Below are positions 1 to 8,072 of a stretch of DNA of 35,682 nt, piece by piece; position 1 is the stretch's first letter; every line of letters starts with the position of its first letter. Made by a program: the position numbers and the translations under genes. Below the pieces are notes generated by a model. The model was given only the letters and a program-made list of their open reading frames with translations. It had not been told where the DNA came from and did not search any database. The stretch is taken from assembly GCA_964516295.1 (NCBI GenBank), contig CAZEYT010000025.1, positions 1-35,682 of the forward strand, in the 5' to 3' direction. The DNA is from CAZEYT01 sp964516295. GTDB lineage: Bacteria; Verrucomicrobiota; Verrucomicrobiia; Chthoniobacterales; Terrimicrobiaceae.

Positions 1-210
1 CAAACGGCCGGATTGATCGTGCTTCGGACTTTTACAGACGAAATGTTGCACTGCCGCTTTTGCCGCTTCTGCGTTGAGAGCGGTGTATTCTTTCTCATGT
101 CCGATAATCTCCGGGGCAGACTCGGCAAACAACAATGGGGCACCGGCAAAGAGAAGCAGAGTAACGCTGGGAACAATCGAGTGGAGGTAGTTTCGTGTAA
201 TCATAAACAT
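1..210 (-). CDS. Secreted protein of unknown function, N-terminal part only
   Basis: An open minus-strand frame runs from an ATG at 210 (a second in-frame ATG is at 204) off the left edge without a stop, giving about 70 residues. It starts with a few polar and charged residues, then a hydrophobic stretch (SVTLLLFAGAPLLFA) ending in a plausible signal-peptidase site before ESAPEIIGHEKEY. The mature part is polar and alanine/lysine rich, and no family is recognised. An AGGA lies about 10 bases upstream of the ATG at 210. It is the last gene visible in the left-hand carbohydrate operon and shares its strand, so a role outside the cytoplasm in polysaccharide use is possible. This rests on position only. 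The rest of the gene lies outside the window. Confidence 0.6.
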   Translation of the reverse strand, partial: MFMITRNYLHSIVPSVTLLLFAGAPLLFAESAPEIIGHEKEYTALNAEAAKAAVQHFVCKSPKHDQSGRL

Positions 211-241
211 TCGTCATTAATCCTGAGACGTCATTTCGCGT

Positions 242-278
242 GGAGCACGCTCCGAACCTCGCGGCTTGTTTCTGCCGC
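242..278. other. Two short hairpins between operon genes
   Basis: Between the 37-codon ORF and the partial gene at the left edge there are two inverted repeats: GGAGC-AC-GCTCC at 242-253 and GCGGC-N8-GCCGC at 261-278. Neither is followed by a T run on the minus strand, so a standard intrinsic terminator is unlikely. They could lower downstream expression, stabilise mRNA ends, or be chance in a GC-rich genome. Confidence 0.25.
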
Positions 279-288
279 AGCTTTTAGG

Positions 289-402
289 CTATGTTCCGAA
301 GGAATCATCCTGATCGTCGGTATAGTCGATCAACCGACAGATCAAGTAATGCGGCGGGCGCTCACTTTGGCCTTCGGTCACGGGATGGACTTTTGCTCTC
401 AT
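289..402 (-). CDS. Possible 37-residue ORF coupled to the lyase-like gene
   Basis: An ATG at 402 overlaps the TGA of the upstream 727-residue gene as ATGA. It opens 37 codons ending in TAG at 289; the product starts MRAKVHPVTEGQSERP and ends in an acidic tail (DYTDDQDDSFGT). It has no signal peptide, membrane segment or recognised motif. The only support is the ATGA overlap, which is how many real neighbouring genes in this window join, plus a fairly balanced amino-acid composition. It may equally be chance translation of a spacer between operon genes. Confidence 0.3.
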   Translation of the reverse strand: MRAKVHPVTEGQSERPPHYLICRLIDYTDDQDDSFGT

Positions 403-2582
403 TGGGTGAAAACGAGGTCCACAAACTTCTCCACACCCATCTGATGATCTTCTGTCTGGGGGCTTGCTATCATAACAGCACAACCTCCCGGAGGAACTTC
501 GATTATCGACTTGCTTTGTAGGGCATCATCGCCGGACACCAAGGCAGTTGTCCCATCTAACGAAAACTTCCGGACCTCATCGGAGCGATTCGAAACAACA
601 TGAAAACGCCTTTCTCCCACAGTTATCCGAAATCCGGAGCCATCGGAATCGGAAACGACCTCCTCGGCGGGTGACGCCCACGTCGTGCGAATTTCGACCA
701 AAAAGGACGCCGGACTCTGTACATCCGCCGCATTAAGCGTGAGATCAGTCAAGGGAAACGCGGGCAGCCGAAAAGGAACGACTCGCGGTTCGACGTGGTC
801 GAATGACCTATCCCAAATACGGACGACAAAGTCACCATACTGCCAAGTCCGAGGTCCGATATCACGAATCTGTTCGGGGTTGCCGTTGACGGTTCCACCG
901 GTTCCAAGGCGAATGATCCCCTCCAGATCGTTTGCGGAAACCGCATCGGGTCCGGGCTCGACACGGATTTGACCAATAATTCGATCCTGGAGCCCCAGCC
1001 ATAGCTGAGTCGCCAACCAACCGCTCCGCTTTCCGACCGTCGAGCTGTTGAAGGTCGACAATTCATACGAAGCGTGCGAAACGCTGAGATGACGCCCGAT
1101 AACCTGCGATGCTTTCATGTCCGTCGTAAGCCACGCCCACGACCTTGGATTTGTTGGATCGTTGCCAACGCGTACTCGCGGAAAAACACCCATCACAAAG
1201 GCCCGGATTTGATGATCCTCCGTTGTGGTGAGCGCCCCGATCAGGGTGGCATGTCCCGGCTCGTCGGAAGGAATGTCCCGAAGTGTGGCAGCATAGCTGA
1301 ACCGTCCGTACCATGCGCGTGGGCCTTGAATATTTCGGTCGGGGTAAGTTACCCGATCCGGAAGATCAAGCGAACGGAGCCCGCCGTCATACCAAGGGAG
1401 CTCCGAACGTGCATTCTCCCATCGGCGAAGGTCCTCCAAGCCCGGCCGAACGATCATGCCATTGACGAAAGGATTCCCCGAAGCCGCTGCAACGATCTCA
1501 CCCCCGGCGATTCCCTTCAGTCCGCTATTCCATGTGTGTTTCCATGCAGGCGCGGTCCAATACTCCGAGAGGCGTCCGTTGCTGACCGGTCCATACCACT
1601 GCGTACGGCGAAGCATTTTGCGGTAAGTCTCATCTTCGGTGATTTCATAAGCTCTGCCGATGAACTGACACACGACGTCGTGGTAACCCGAGGATTCGTT
1701 CTGGCTCCAGATGTAATGGAATCCACCATCTGGAAGAATCGCATCGGCAACGCGCCTCATCAATTCTTGGGAACGGGTGATCATCGATTGATCGTTCAAT
1801 GCGAGACCAAAGTTCAGCAACTGAACGGAGATAGCGGCGTCAATGTTGGCATAGCCTTTCGCATGATGGCTTAACTGCCGATGGGAATGGGCCATCACCT
1901 TGTCACCCGCCACCCGCATGGCACGTTCCCAAGAAGTCCTTTGCGATGGAAGAAGAAGGGTCGGATAAAGGGCCGAGAACTCTCGAAGCACGGTTGAGGC
2001 AGGTACCAGCGCAAAGTCATCATAGATGTTCCTCCCAGCCGTGTGGTTTTCTGTTAAGACAGATTTGACATAAGTGTGGGCTCTTCGAAGAAGGCGTGAG
2101 AGAATCTCATCATTTCCTTTCATTGGGCTCGCCGGGTTGGAAAACAACCAAAAGAATGCCTCCATCCTCGCAGCCGTACGTCTCGGATCGTATTCTAGAT
2201 CATTGAGATCGCCAAAGAGTGGCTTGTCGGAATCATCGCGGGGCCATGGCTTATCGGGAATTTGCAAGGCCTTTTCTGCACCCGCTACCAGCCTGCGGAG
2301 ATACGGATTGTTCTCTACGGTTCTCGGCTGGATCAAAACAGATGCATTCTCGGAGGCCGACTTCGATGAAAACGTCTCCGATGGCAACTCTGCTGTCGCA
2401 CGGATCTCTGCCTCGTCCGTCTGTTGTTGTTCCAACGCAACGAGAAGGACGGATCTTTTAAGTTTGTCGTGTTCGGTCTCTTGGGGCAACGCCTCAACCA
2501 AATCACGCAGATCGGAGGCCCAGAGACCGACTGAAATTGACATGGCAAGCCCGGAAAGAATGATTCTCCGCAGAATATTCAT
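399..2582 (-). CDS. Secreted polysaccharide-lyase-like alpha-toroid/beta-sandwich protein
   Basis: The 727-residue product starts with a signal peptide (MNILRRIILSGLAMSISVGL, cleavage near WAS at 21-23). Residues about 90-350 are helix-rich, with YANID (about 245-249) and ESSGYHDVV (296-304) in positions that recall the Asn and Tyr/His of alpha/alpha-toroid lyases such as PL8. Residues about 370-727 are beta-rich, as in the sandwich domains that follow the toroid in those enzymes. I could not match the hallmark PL8 tryptophan-rich motif, so the family is uncertain and a new lyase family or a non-catalytic relative is possible. The start is chosen for the AAGGAGAG about 10 bases upstream and the ATGA overlap with the preceding GH43 gene. 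Likely acts in the periplasm or outside the cell on uronic-acid-containing glycans; this function is inferred from fold and neighbours. Confidence 0.6.
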   Translation of the reverse strand: MNILRRIILSGLAMSISVGLWASDLRDLVEALPQETEHDKLKRSVLLVALEQQQTDEAEIRATAELPSETFSSKSASENASVLIQPRTVENNPYLRRLVAGAEKALQIPDKPWPRDDSDKPLFGDLNDLEYDPRRTAARMEAFFWLFSNPASPMKGNDEILSRLLRRAHTYVKSVLTENHTAGRNIYDDFALVPASTVLREFSALYPTLLLPSQRTSWERAMRVAGDKVMAHSHRQLSHHAKGYANIDAAISVQLLNFGLALNDQSMITRSQELMRRVADAILPDGGFHYIWSQNESSGYHDVVCQFIGRAYEITEDETYRKMLRRTQWYGPVSNGRLSEYWTAPAWKHTWNSGLKGIAGGEIVAAASGNPFVNGMIVRPGLEDLRRWENARSELPWYDGGLRSLDLPDRVTYPDRNIQGPRAWYGRFSYAATLRDIPSDEPGHATLIGALTTTEDHQIRAFVMGVFPRVRVGNDPTNPRSWAWLTTDMKASQVIGRHLSVSHASYELSTFNSSTVGKRSGWLATQLWLGLQDRIIGQIRVEPGPDAVSANDLEGIIRLGTGGTVNGNPEQIRDIGPRTWQYGDFVVRIWDRSFDHVEPRVVPFRLPAFPLTDLTLNAADVQSPASFLVEIRTTWASPAEEVVSDSDGSGFRITVGERRFHVVSNRSDEVRKFSLDGTTALVSGDDALQSKSIIEVPPGGCAVMIASPQTEDHQMGVEKFVDLVFTQ

Positions 2583-3880
2583 TTGGGTTGTCTCTCCTTG
2601 GGGCCCGAAAAGATGAATGGTCCAAAATCCGCGAAGCCATCCGGCGATTTCTCAGAAAGATGAAACAGACCGACTTTTGCTCCGATCCAACCGCCTTCTC
2701 GGGCAATGAACGTTCTGTCCAATGACACCGGGGCTGATTTCGCGGAGAAACGAAGAGACCCGTCCGGCCCAACCTTCACCTCAAGATCGAGGGTTGCCAA
2801 GTTGTAGGCACCAAGAACTTCGATTTGCATTTCGAATCCCATGACCACCTCCAGCCCATGCTTCGCTGCGCGAAGCCCGACAAAATGCGATCCTATTTCG
2901 CTTGTTACAGCGAGTCCGGCAACTCCTCCCGGACGCAGATTCGTCGGTCGGAGTTGTACCGACACAGAAAACTGCCGTGCGGGGAACTTCTGCCCAAGAA
3001 ATCGAGGATAAACAGAAATGTCTTCCGGCATTCCCTTGCCCGGAAACAATCGAAGTATCCCTTGCCCAGTTGGGAACATCAGCCATCCGGATTCCGGGTT
3101 GGCATGCCACTGCGATTGAAGTCCCAATTGCTGCCCGGTGAAGTGATCCGAGGTCGCAGGGATCGCTTTCGGCTGACCGGAAATCGGTTTTCTCCATTTG
3201 GGACCGGGCAGACTTCGAGACCGAAACGCTACCTGCCAACCCGACTGAACCCCTCCACCCGGACAGAGAACGTGATACCAGCCGTCGATTTTATGAACCT
3301 TGGGGCCTTCAAGATAGAGATGGTGGGGGGTATGAAACAGCTCATAGCCCTGGCCAAGCAGGCGTCGACCGTCAGGCGTCATCGGCCAAAGATGGATTCT
3401 TTCCTTCAATCCAGACCGTGACATTGCATAAGCATGCACAAGATAAGCCTGACCGTCTTCATCCCAGAACGGACACGGGTCGATCCAACCCTTAGCCTCC
3501 TGCAAACACCATGGCTCGGACCACTGACCGACCGGATCAGTTGTATTGGCCACGAAGATCCCCTCGTCTGGCATTGCGAAGAATATCCAGAATTTTCCCG
3601 AGAAATAGCGAATGGAGGGTGCCCATAATCCACATCCCCTGCGGACTTCTCCATAGGTCGGGTAGGGAACTCGTGGAATGGCGTGGTTCACCAAGGACCA
3701 GTTCACAAGATCTTTGGAGTGAAGAATGGGAAGCCCGGGCGCACAATTAAAGGAGGACGCGACCATCCAGAAGTCGTCCCCCTGGCGAATGACATCTGGA
3801 TCTGAATAGTCAACGTGGAGAACCGGATTGGGATATGTTCCATCACCGTTGTCCGGGATCCATGGATATCCACAATTCAT
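2579..3880 (-). CDS. Glycoside hydrolase family 43 protein
   Basis: GH43 enzymes are five-bladed beta-propeller hydrolases acting mainly on arabinosyl, xylosyl or galactosyl links of plant polysaccharides. All three expected acidic residues are visible: the base Asp27 in YSDPDV, the modulating Asp134 in WIDPCPF, and the acid Glu191 in LEGPKVHK. WAPSI (86-90) and the GDDFWMVASSF strand are also typical. Residues about 285-433 form a beta-rich C-terminal domain like the one that closes the active site in GH43 xylosidases, somewhat shorter than usual. The first ATG lacks a good ribosome-binding site and the product has no signal peptide, although the opening PDNGDGTYPNP normally follows a secretion signal in this family; see the separate finding on the 8-codon ORF just upstream. 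It overlaps the next gene by ATGA. Exact substrate unknown. Confidence 0.9.
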   Translation of the reverse strand: MNCGYPWIPDNGDGTYPNPVLHVDYSDPDVIRQGDDFWMVASSFNCAPGLPILHSKDLVNWSLVNHAIPRVPYPTYGEVRRGCGLWAPSIRYFSGKFWIFFAMPDEGIFVANTTDPVGQWSEPWCLQEAKGWIDPCPFWDEDGQAYLVHAYAMSRSGLKERIHLWPMTPDGRRLLGQGYELFHTPHHLYLEGPKVHKIDGWYHVLCPGGGVQSGWQVAFRSRSLPGPKWRKPISGQPKAIPATSDHFTGQQLGLQSQWHANPESGWLMFPTGQGILRLFPGKGMPEDISVYPRFLGQKFPARQFSVSVQLRPTNLRPGGVAGLAVTSEIGSHFVGLRAAKHGLEVVMGFEMQIEVLGAYNLATLDLEVKVGPDGSLRFSAKSAPVSLDRTFIAREGGWIGAKVGLFHLSEKSPDGFADFGPFIFSGPKERQPK

Positions 3881-3948
3881 AGAGCCAACCGTATTGTTTT
3901 CATGAACCGTCGCGTGGTGCTCGTGTTCCTTGTCCCGGCCATTGGGGA

Positions 3949-6279
3949 TCAGTGGGAAGATCTGCGGTTGGAGGCATCGACATCAACCTGTGAGTCAAAA
4001 CCGCGATCCGTATTTCCGGTTCGAAGCAACTCCATATCTCTCGCCGGAACTTCGGGGCGGAAGAAGTCCGAATAGATACCGATTTTCTCGACCGGAATCT
4101 GCTCGAATCCCGGGATCTCCGAGAAAACGGGGGCGTCTGCCTTCAGCGTGAAATCAAGGGCCTCTGGAGCGACGAAGATGGTAATGTCTTCGCTTATGAC
4201 GTTGTTCTCATAGGTTAGACCCAACAGGTCACGATCCTTGTTGCCTTTGCGAAGGTTTGTTTTGCATGCGACAAAGAGGTTGTCGCGAATCACAAGTCCC
4301 GACGGGACCTCCGGAGTTCCCTCAAGAATGTTTACCAATTCCGGATATCGTTCGCTCCAAGGCGGTGATTGGTAAGGAACAGAGTCGAGATCTGCACGAA
4401 GACGCTTGTCGTTAACCGTGTAGCCACGGGCGATCCCGCGGGCGTCGACGTGCATGGCCCGCTCACACTCAACGATGATGTTGTTGCGGAAGACCTGATC
4501 ATGACCACCTCCAATGAACCCACCCGATTCTGTTTTATAAGCGATGTTTCCAAAGAAAAGATCTCCCGAGTCTCCATCGTCCACATAGAAAGCATTCGCA
4601 TTCATGGAATGATGAACCATGTTGAATCGGACAACGTTGCCCCGCGAGGTCCATCCTCCCGTCGTGTAGAAGCAGCCCAGATCACTCGATCCGAGACCGA
4701 TTCGATAAATTTCGTTGTATTCGAAAACATTGTCGTTCCCTGAGTAAACGATCCCACTGTTGGCGGAATCATGGATGCGATTGTGTGCGACGAGATTGCC
4801 CACCGATTCGGCGCGGGTGGCAAGTCCACCGTCGATTCCGGGAGCTGGAAAGAACATGCCGGCTTTTGATACGATATTGTTAAGAATGCGATGTCCACCC
4901 GGAGTGAGGGTGGCACGCTCTCCCCCAAGATAAGCGATTCCCGAGTAGCCGGTTTGAGATGTATCGCAGGAGAGGACTGTGTGATTTTTTCCCCCGGCCA
5001 CAACGATTGCCGTACGCGAGACCTTGCCGACTTTGCACCCGGCAATCAGCACCCCCTCGCCTCCAACGACCCGGATTCCATCACCCAATCCCCCTTCGAC
5101 CGTCACCCCCTCGAGAGAGAAGTGAGAGACGCCGTTGAGGAGGACAACCGGGCTCTTGACATCGCTGATGATAAGTTCGCCCGGACCATCCGGGGGTAAA
5201 ACATAGAGCGTATTGTTCGCAAAGCGCACCGCCCAGTCTCCGGGATTTTGAATCGCTTCGATCAGATTCAATGCTTCCCATGGCTCCTCGCCGGAACCGG
5301 GGCCCGCACCGTTATTGGCGGCCCGGTGATACTTCGAACCGATGCCCCCTGAGATCGGCACAGCCAGCGTAATGGTCCGGGCCTCGGGATTGATCTCGCC
5401 GACTTTGACGGCTTCGATTGTCCATGGAACGCGCCAGAACCCGCGCAACCACAGCCCTTCGGCAACAGCGTCCTGCCATCGAGACGGCTCGTTTCCGCGA
5501 AAGACGAAGGTTCCATTGGACCCGGGTTGGATTCCGTTATCCACAACGGTCTCGATCAGGGCGAACTTGCCGTTCCCGGGCCACTTGGCAACCGGCAGAC
5601 GCTCCCGATTCCAAAACACCTCGAGCAATTCCATTCCACGGAAGTTCGGACGAAACGGCGTCACCGTGAGACCGGCTTTGTCGAGCGAGAGTGCCCGGAC
5701 GCTGGCGCGGGACGCCTCGGGAAGACGCTGTAAAATGGTTGGATCTGACACGGGCACGAGAGCATCCGGACTGATGATTTGCCCCGACGAGATTCGGACT
5801 TCTCCGCCGGGTTCGCCACGATAGATGACCCGGCGATCGGGCTCTCCGGAATCCTCCGACGAAAACACAAGGCCGTTTCGAACCATATAAAGTCCGGGCC
5901 GAATTCGAACAGCGACGGAACGGTCCCGCACTTTTCGCGCTGCATCCCTTGCCTGCTCAATCGAAGAAAATGGCCGTGCGGCTGATCCATCGCCTCCTGC
6001 GTCTGCTCCGGATGAGACGAAGAATTCCCGTGCCCCCATCCCGGATGACTCTTCCAACGGATCGGCCGCACCGGATGCAATCGCGGTTGCTGCCGGGGCC
6101 GGGAGAATCTGCTTCGGCGCTTCTGTAGCTGTCATGTCGACGGCAGACGGCTCGACGCCTTGTTTCTGCGTCGGGCTGGAACCGGAAGGGGCTCTTACGG
6201 GGGGAGGCTGTTGAACGAAAAACCAACCAACTGATCCGACAACCAACACGGCGATGAGAAATGGGAGCATGCTTTTCAT
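3949..6279 (-). CDS. Secreted right-handed beta-helix protein, GH141/pectin-lyase-like
   Basis: The 776-residue product has an N-terminal hydrophobic segment (about residues 4-22) that could be a signal peptide or an anchor. A Pro/Ala/Ser-rich linker to about residue 80 follows, then REFFVSSGADAGGDGSAARP and FSSIEQARDAAR. That opening, followed by RIRPGLYMVRNGLVFSSEDSG, is characteristic of large beta-helix proteins related to GH141 and other pectin-lyase-fold enzymes. The middle contains many Asn- and Gly-rich coils (NNIVSKAG, NRIHDSANSGIVYSGNDNVFEYNEIYRIG) as expected for parallel beta-helix turns. No catalytic residues can be assigned by eye. It overlaps the upstream GH28 gene by ATGA, so the two are probably translated together, and it is likely periplasmic or inner-membrane anchored. 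Specific activity is unknown. Confidence 0.75.
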   Translation of the reverse strand: MKSMLPFLIAVLVVGSVGWFFVQQPPPVRAPSGSSPTQKQGVEPSAVDMTATEAPKQILPAPAATAIASGAADPLEESSGMGAREFFVSSGADAGGDGSAARPFSSIEQARDAARKVRDRSVAVRIRPGLYMVRNGLVFSSEDSGEPDRRVIYRGEPGGEVRISSGQIISPDALVPVSDPTILQRLPEASRASVRALSLDKAGLTVTPFRPNFRGMELLEVFWNRERLPVAKWPGNGKFALIETVVDNGIQPGSNGTFVFRGNEPSRWQDAVAEGLWLRGFWRVPWTIEAVKVGEINPEARTITLAVPISGGIGSKYHRAANNGAGPGSGEEPWEALNLIEAIQNPGDWAVRFANNTLYVLPPDGPGELIISDVKSPVVLLNGVSHFSLEGVTVEGGLGDGIRVVGGEGVLIAGCKVGKVSRTAIVVAGGKNHTVLSCDTSQTGYSGIAYLGGERATLTPGGHRILNNIVSKAGMFFPAPGIDGGLATRAESVGNLVAHNRIHDSANSGIVYSGNDNVFEYNEIYRIGLGSSDLGCFYTTGGWTSRGNVVRFNMVHHSMNANAFYVDDGDSGDLFFGNIAYKTESGGFIGGGHDQVFRNNIIVECERAMHVDARGIARGYTVNDKRLRADLDSVPYQSPPWSERYPELVNILEGTPEVPSGLVIRDNLFVACKTNLRKGNKDRDLLGLTYENNVISEDITIFVAPEALDFTLKADAPVFSEIPGFEQIPVEKIGIYSDFFRPEVPARDMELLRTGNTDRGFDSQVDVDASNRRSSH

Positions 6280-7589
6280 AGGGGAAGTTCCAAGCGGGTT
6301 CCGTTGAAGCGAACGTCTTCAAATGTGACTTCGACGGCATCTTCGAAGTGAATCGGCGGGCGTCGATCCGGCTCGCGGGTCGAGAACCGACACCGCCGAA
6401 AAACCAGCCCCCGAACATGCCGGAGGAACAGTGCCCAACAGGGAAGAGGATGAAAAACAGGGAACTCCGGGTAGTCCGCCTCCTGTTCTGGGACAGGTGT
6501 ATTCGTCTGGTCCTCACCGCCGGGGAACTCAACGTGGATGTTCTCAATTTCAACCTCTTCGATCCGGTGACCCGGCACGCCGGTGACGATGATTCCCGCC
6601 TTGCGGGGGAATTTTTCATAGAGCAGGTAACCCTCCTCCCAGACGCGGATCCGAATATTCCGAAGCGTGATTCCTTTGATAATTCCCGAGACACGTTCGG
6701 GTTCATCATCAAAGTAGCGTTGCAGGCGTGAACCCAAGCGAAGGAAGATGGGTCCGGAAACATTGTCCATGATGATGTTGTCCGCGACGACGTTCTCCAT
6801 CCGGCAGCCATCCATGCTGATCAGCTTGAGTCCACCGCCTTCCGTGTCGCGGATCACAATGTTGCTGAAGAGAATATTGCGAAAGTCGCCCGCCGACTCT
6901 GTTCCCAGCTTGAGGGCTCCCCAGGTGCTGGAGATCCGACATCCGGCGACCACGATGTCTTCGCAAGGCTTGGCACGCGTCGCTTTGATACAGACGGCAT
7001 CATCGCCGGTGTCGATGTCACAGTCCGAAATCCGCACCCGACGACAGCAATCAATGTCGATCCCGTCGTTGTTTCCATTCGTCCGGCTTCGGATGGTGAT
7101 CCCATGGATAAGGACATTTTCGCAACCAAGATAATGGCTCACCCAGCCGGGCGAATCCTTGAGTGTGACTCCGGACACATGAACATCACGGCAATTGATG
7201 AACCTCACCATGAAGGGACGTCCATCTTCCTCGTAGCCAAAGGCCGGGCCGTTGCCGTCGATGGTTCCCAGTCCGGTTATTGCGGAGCCGACGGTTCCAT
7301 TTGCATAGATCAGGCATCGATTACGCTTCTGTCCGACGGCATCCGTGAAACCGCCGGAGACCTCGGGATAATCGATCCGATTCGGACTTCCCTTCAGAAT
7401 CGCGCCGTTATCCAGGTGGAGTGTGACCCATGAGGCCAAGGTGAGAGTTCCGCTAATAAACTCACCGGCAGGAACAAAAACCGTCCCGCCTCCCTCCCCG
7501 GCAGCAACATTAATGGCTTTTTGAATACAGGATGTCTGAGGATTGCCAGAACCCGGAATGGCACCGAAGGAGAGAATGTTGTGATTCAT
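6276..7589 (-). CDS. Glycoside hydrolase family 28 (polygalacturonase-like) protein
   Basis: GH28 enzymes hydrolyse galacturonan or rhamnogalacturonan backbones with a parallel beta-helix and three Asp residues. Here NNDGID (173-178) and TGDDAVCIKA (194-203) supply those acids, and the N-terminal GGGTVFVPAGEFISGTL and LHLDNGAILKGS are family signatures. The usual Gly-His-Gly loop is replaced by STWGALKLGTES (221-232) and the usual Arg-Ile-Lys by GGGLKL (251-256), so the subsite chemistry differs from classical endo-polygalacturonases. No signal peptide is seen, suggesting a cytoplasmic or unusually exported exo-acting enzyme. It is the first gene of the minus-strand operon and ends in an ATGA overlap with the beta-helix gene. 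The start ATG has only weak ribosome-binding-site support, but the N-terminus matches the family. Confidence 0.9.
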   Translation of the reverse strand: MNHNILSFGAIPGSGNPQTSCIQKAINVAAGEGGGTVFVPAGEFISGTLTLASWVTLHLDNGAILKGSPNRIDYPEVSGGFTDAVGQKRNRCLIYANGTVGSAITGLGTIDGNGPAFGYEEDGRPFMVRFINCRDVHVSGVTLKDSPGWVSHYLGCENVLIHGITIRSRTNGNNDGIDIDCCRRVRISDCDIDTGDDAVCIKATRAKPCEDIVVAGCRISSTWGALKLGTESAGDFRNILFSNIVIRDTEGGGLKLISMDGCRMENVVADNIIMDNVSGPIFLRLGSRLQRYFDDEPERVSGIIKGITLRNIRIRVWEEGYLLYEKFPRKAGIIVTGVPGHRIEEVEIENIHVEFPGGEDQTNTPVPEQEADYPEFPVFHPLPCWALFLRHVRGLVFRRCRFSTREPDRRPPIHFEDAVEVTFEDVRFNGTRLELPL

Positions 7590-8072
7590 TGCTACAGCGG
7601 GGAGTAATTAGCTATTGAGATCGCGACGAAGGCGTTCTTGCTCGGGATAGCGGTTCCGGAGAACTTCGGCGTCGTCTCATTCCATCCGAAAACGGGCCAG
7701 GCCGAAGGGGGCCGCGGGGTTCTCTGCAAACCGACGGCATCTTCCTGTCGGGAACACGACGGAAAACAGCGCGACCACTCTTCTCTGCAGTACACCCGGA
7801 ACCGTTCCACTGCGGGTGGACAGAAACACGTGAAGATACTGCCGGAGGGAGATGCATGAGAGGATTGAATTACCCTACAATATTCTCAATCTCATGCAAT
7901 TGTTTTTCTTAATATTGCGATTTATTGTTTTTTGAGAGAATAAATCTTGGGTGGATGAACAAGCTGAACAGGTCCGAGGACCGGTCGAGATCAGACGAAT
8001 GCAGATCTTCCGCTGTGTTGCAATTTATTGCAACCGGGAGATTCCTTTATACTCTCCGCGAGGAGGAATCGT
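7590..8072. other. Intergenic region: operon promoter area and decayed coding-like segment
   Basis: No intact gene is supported here. Positions 7608-7860 look coding-like on the minus strand in shifting frames: one frame gives AENPAAPFGLARFRME, then TGA, then DDAEVLRNRYPEQERLRRDL and a stop, which may be the remnant of a gene's C-terminus. Positions 7861-7960 are AT-rich and are the likely promoter area for the GH28 operon. An inverted repeat GATTGA-N17-TCAATC lies at 7863-7891 and TTGCAA-N4-TTGCAA at 8018-8033; six-base arms of this kind are expected by chance, so operator function is only a possibility. Three bases beyond the guaA stop, GATTCC/GGAATC arms at 8040-8070 could form a weak hairpin, but no T run follows on the minus strand. 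Confidence 0.45.

Noticed and set aside
7592..7857. Minus-strand frames of 72 and 81 codons before the GH28 gene
   Set aside because: No ribosome-binding site or domain; the Arg/Pro/Ser-rich composition is typical of off-frame reading. The possible remnant in the third frame is listed as a low-confidence finding instead.
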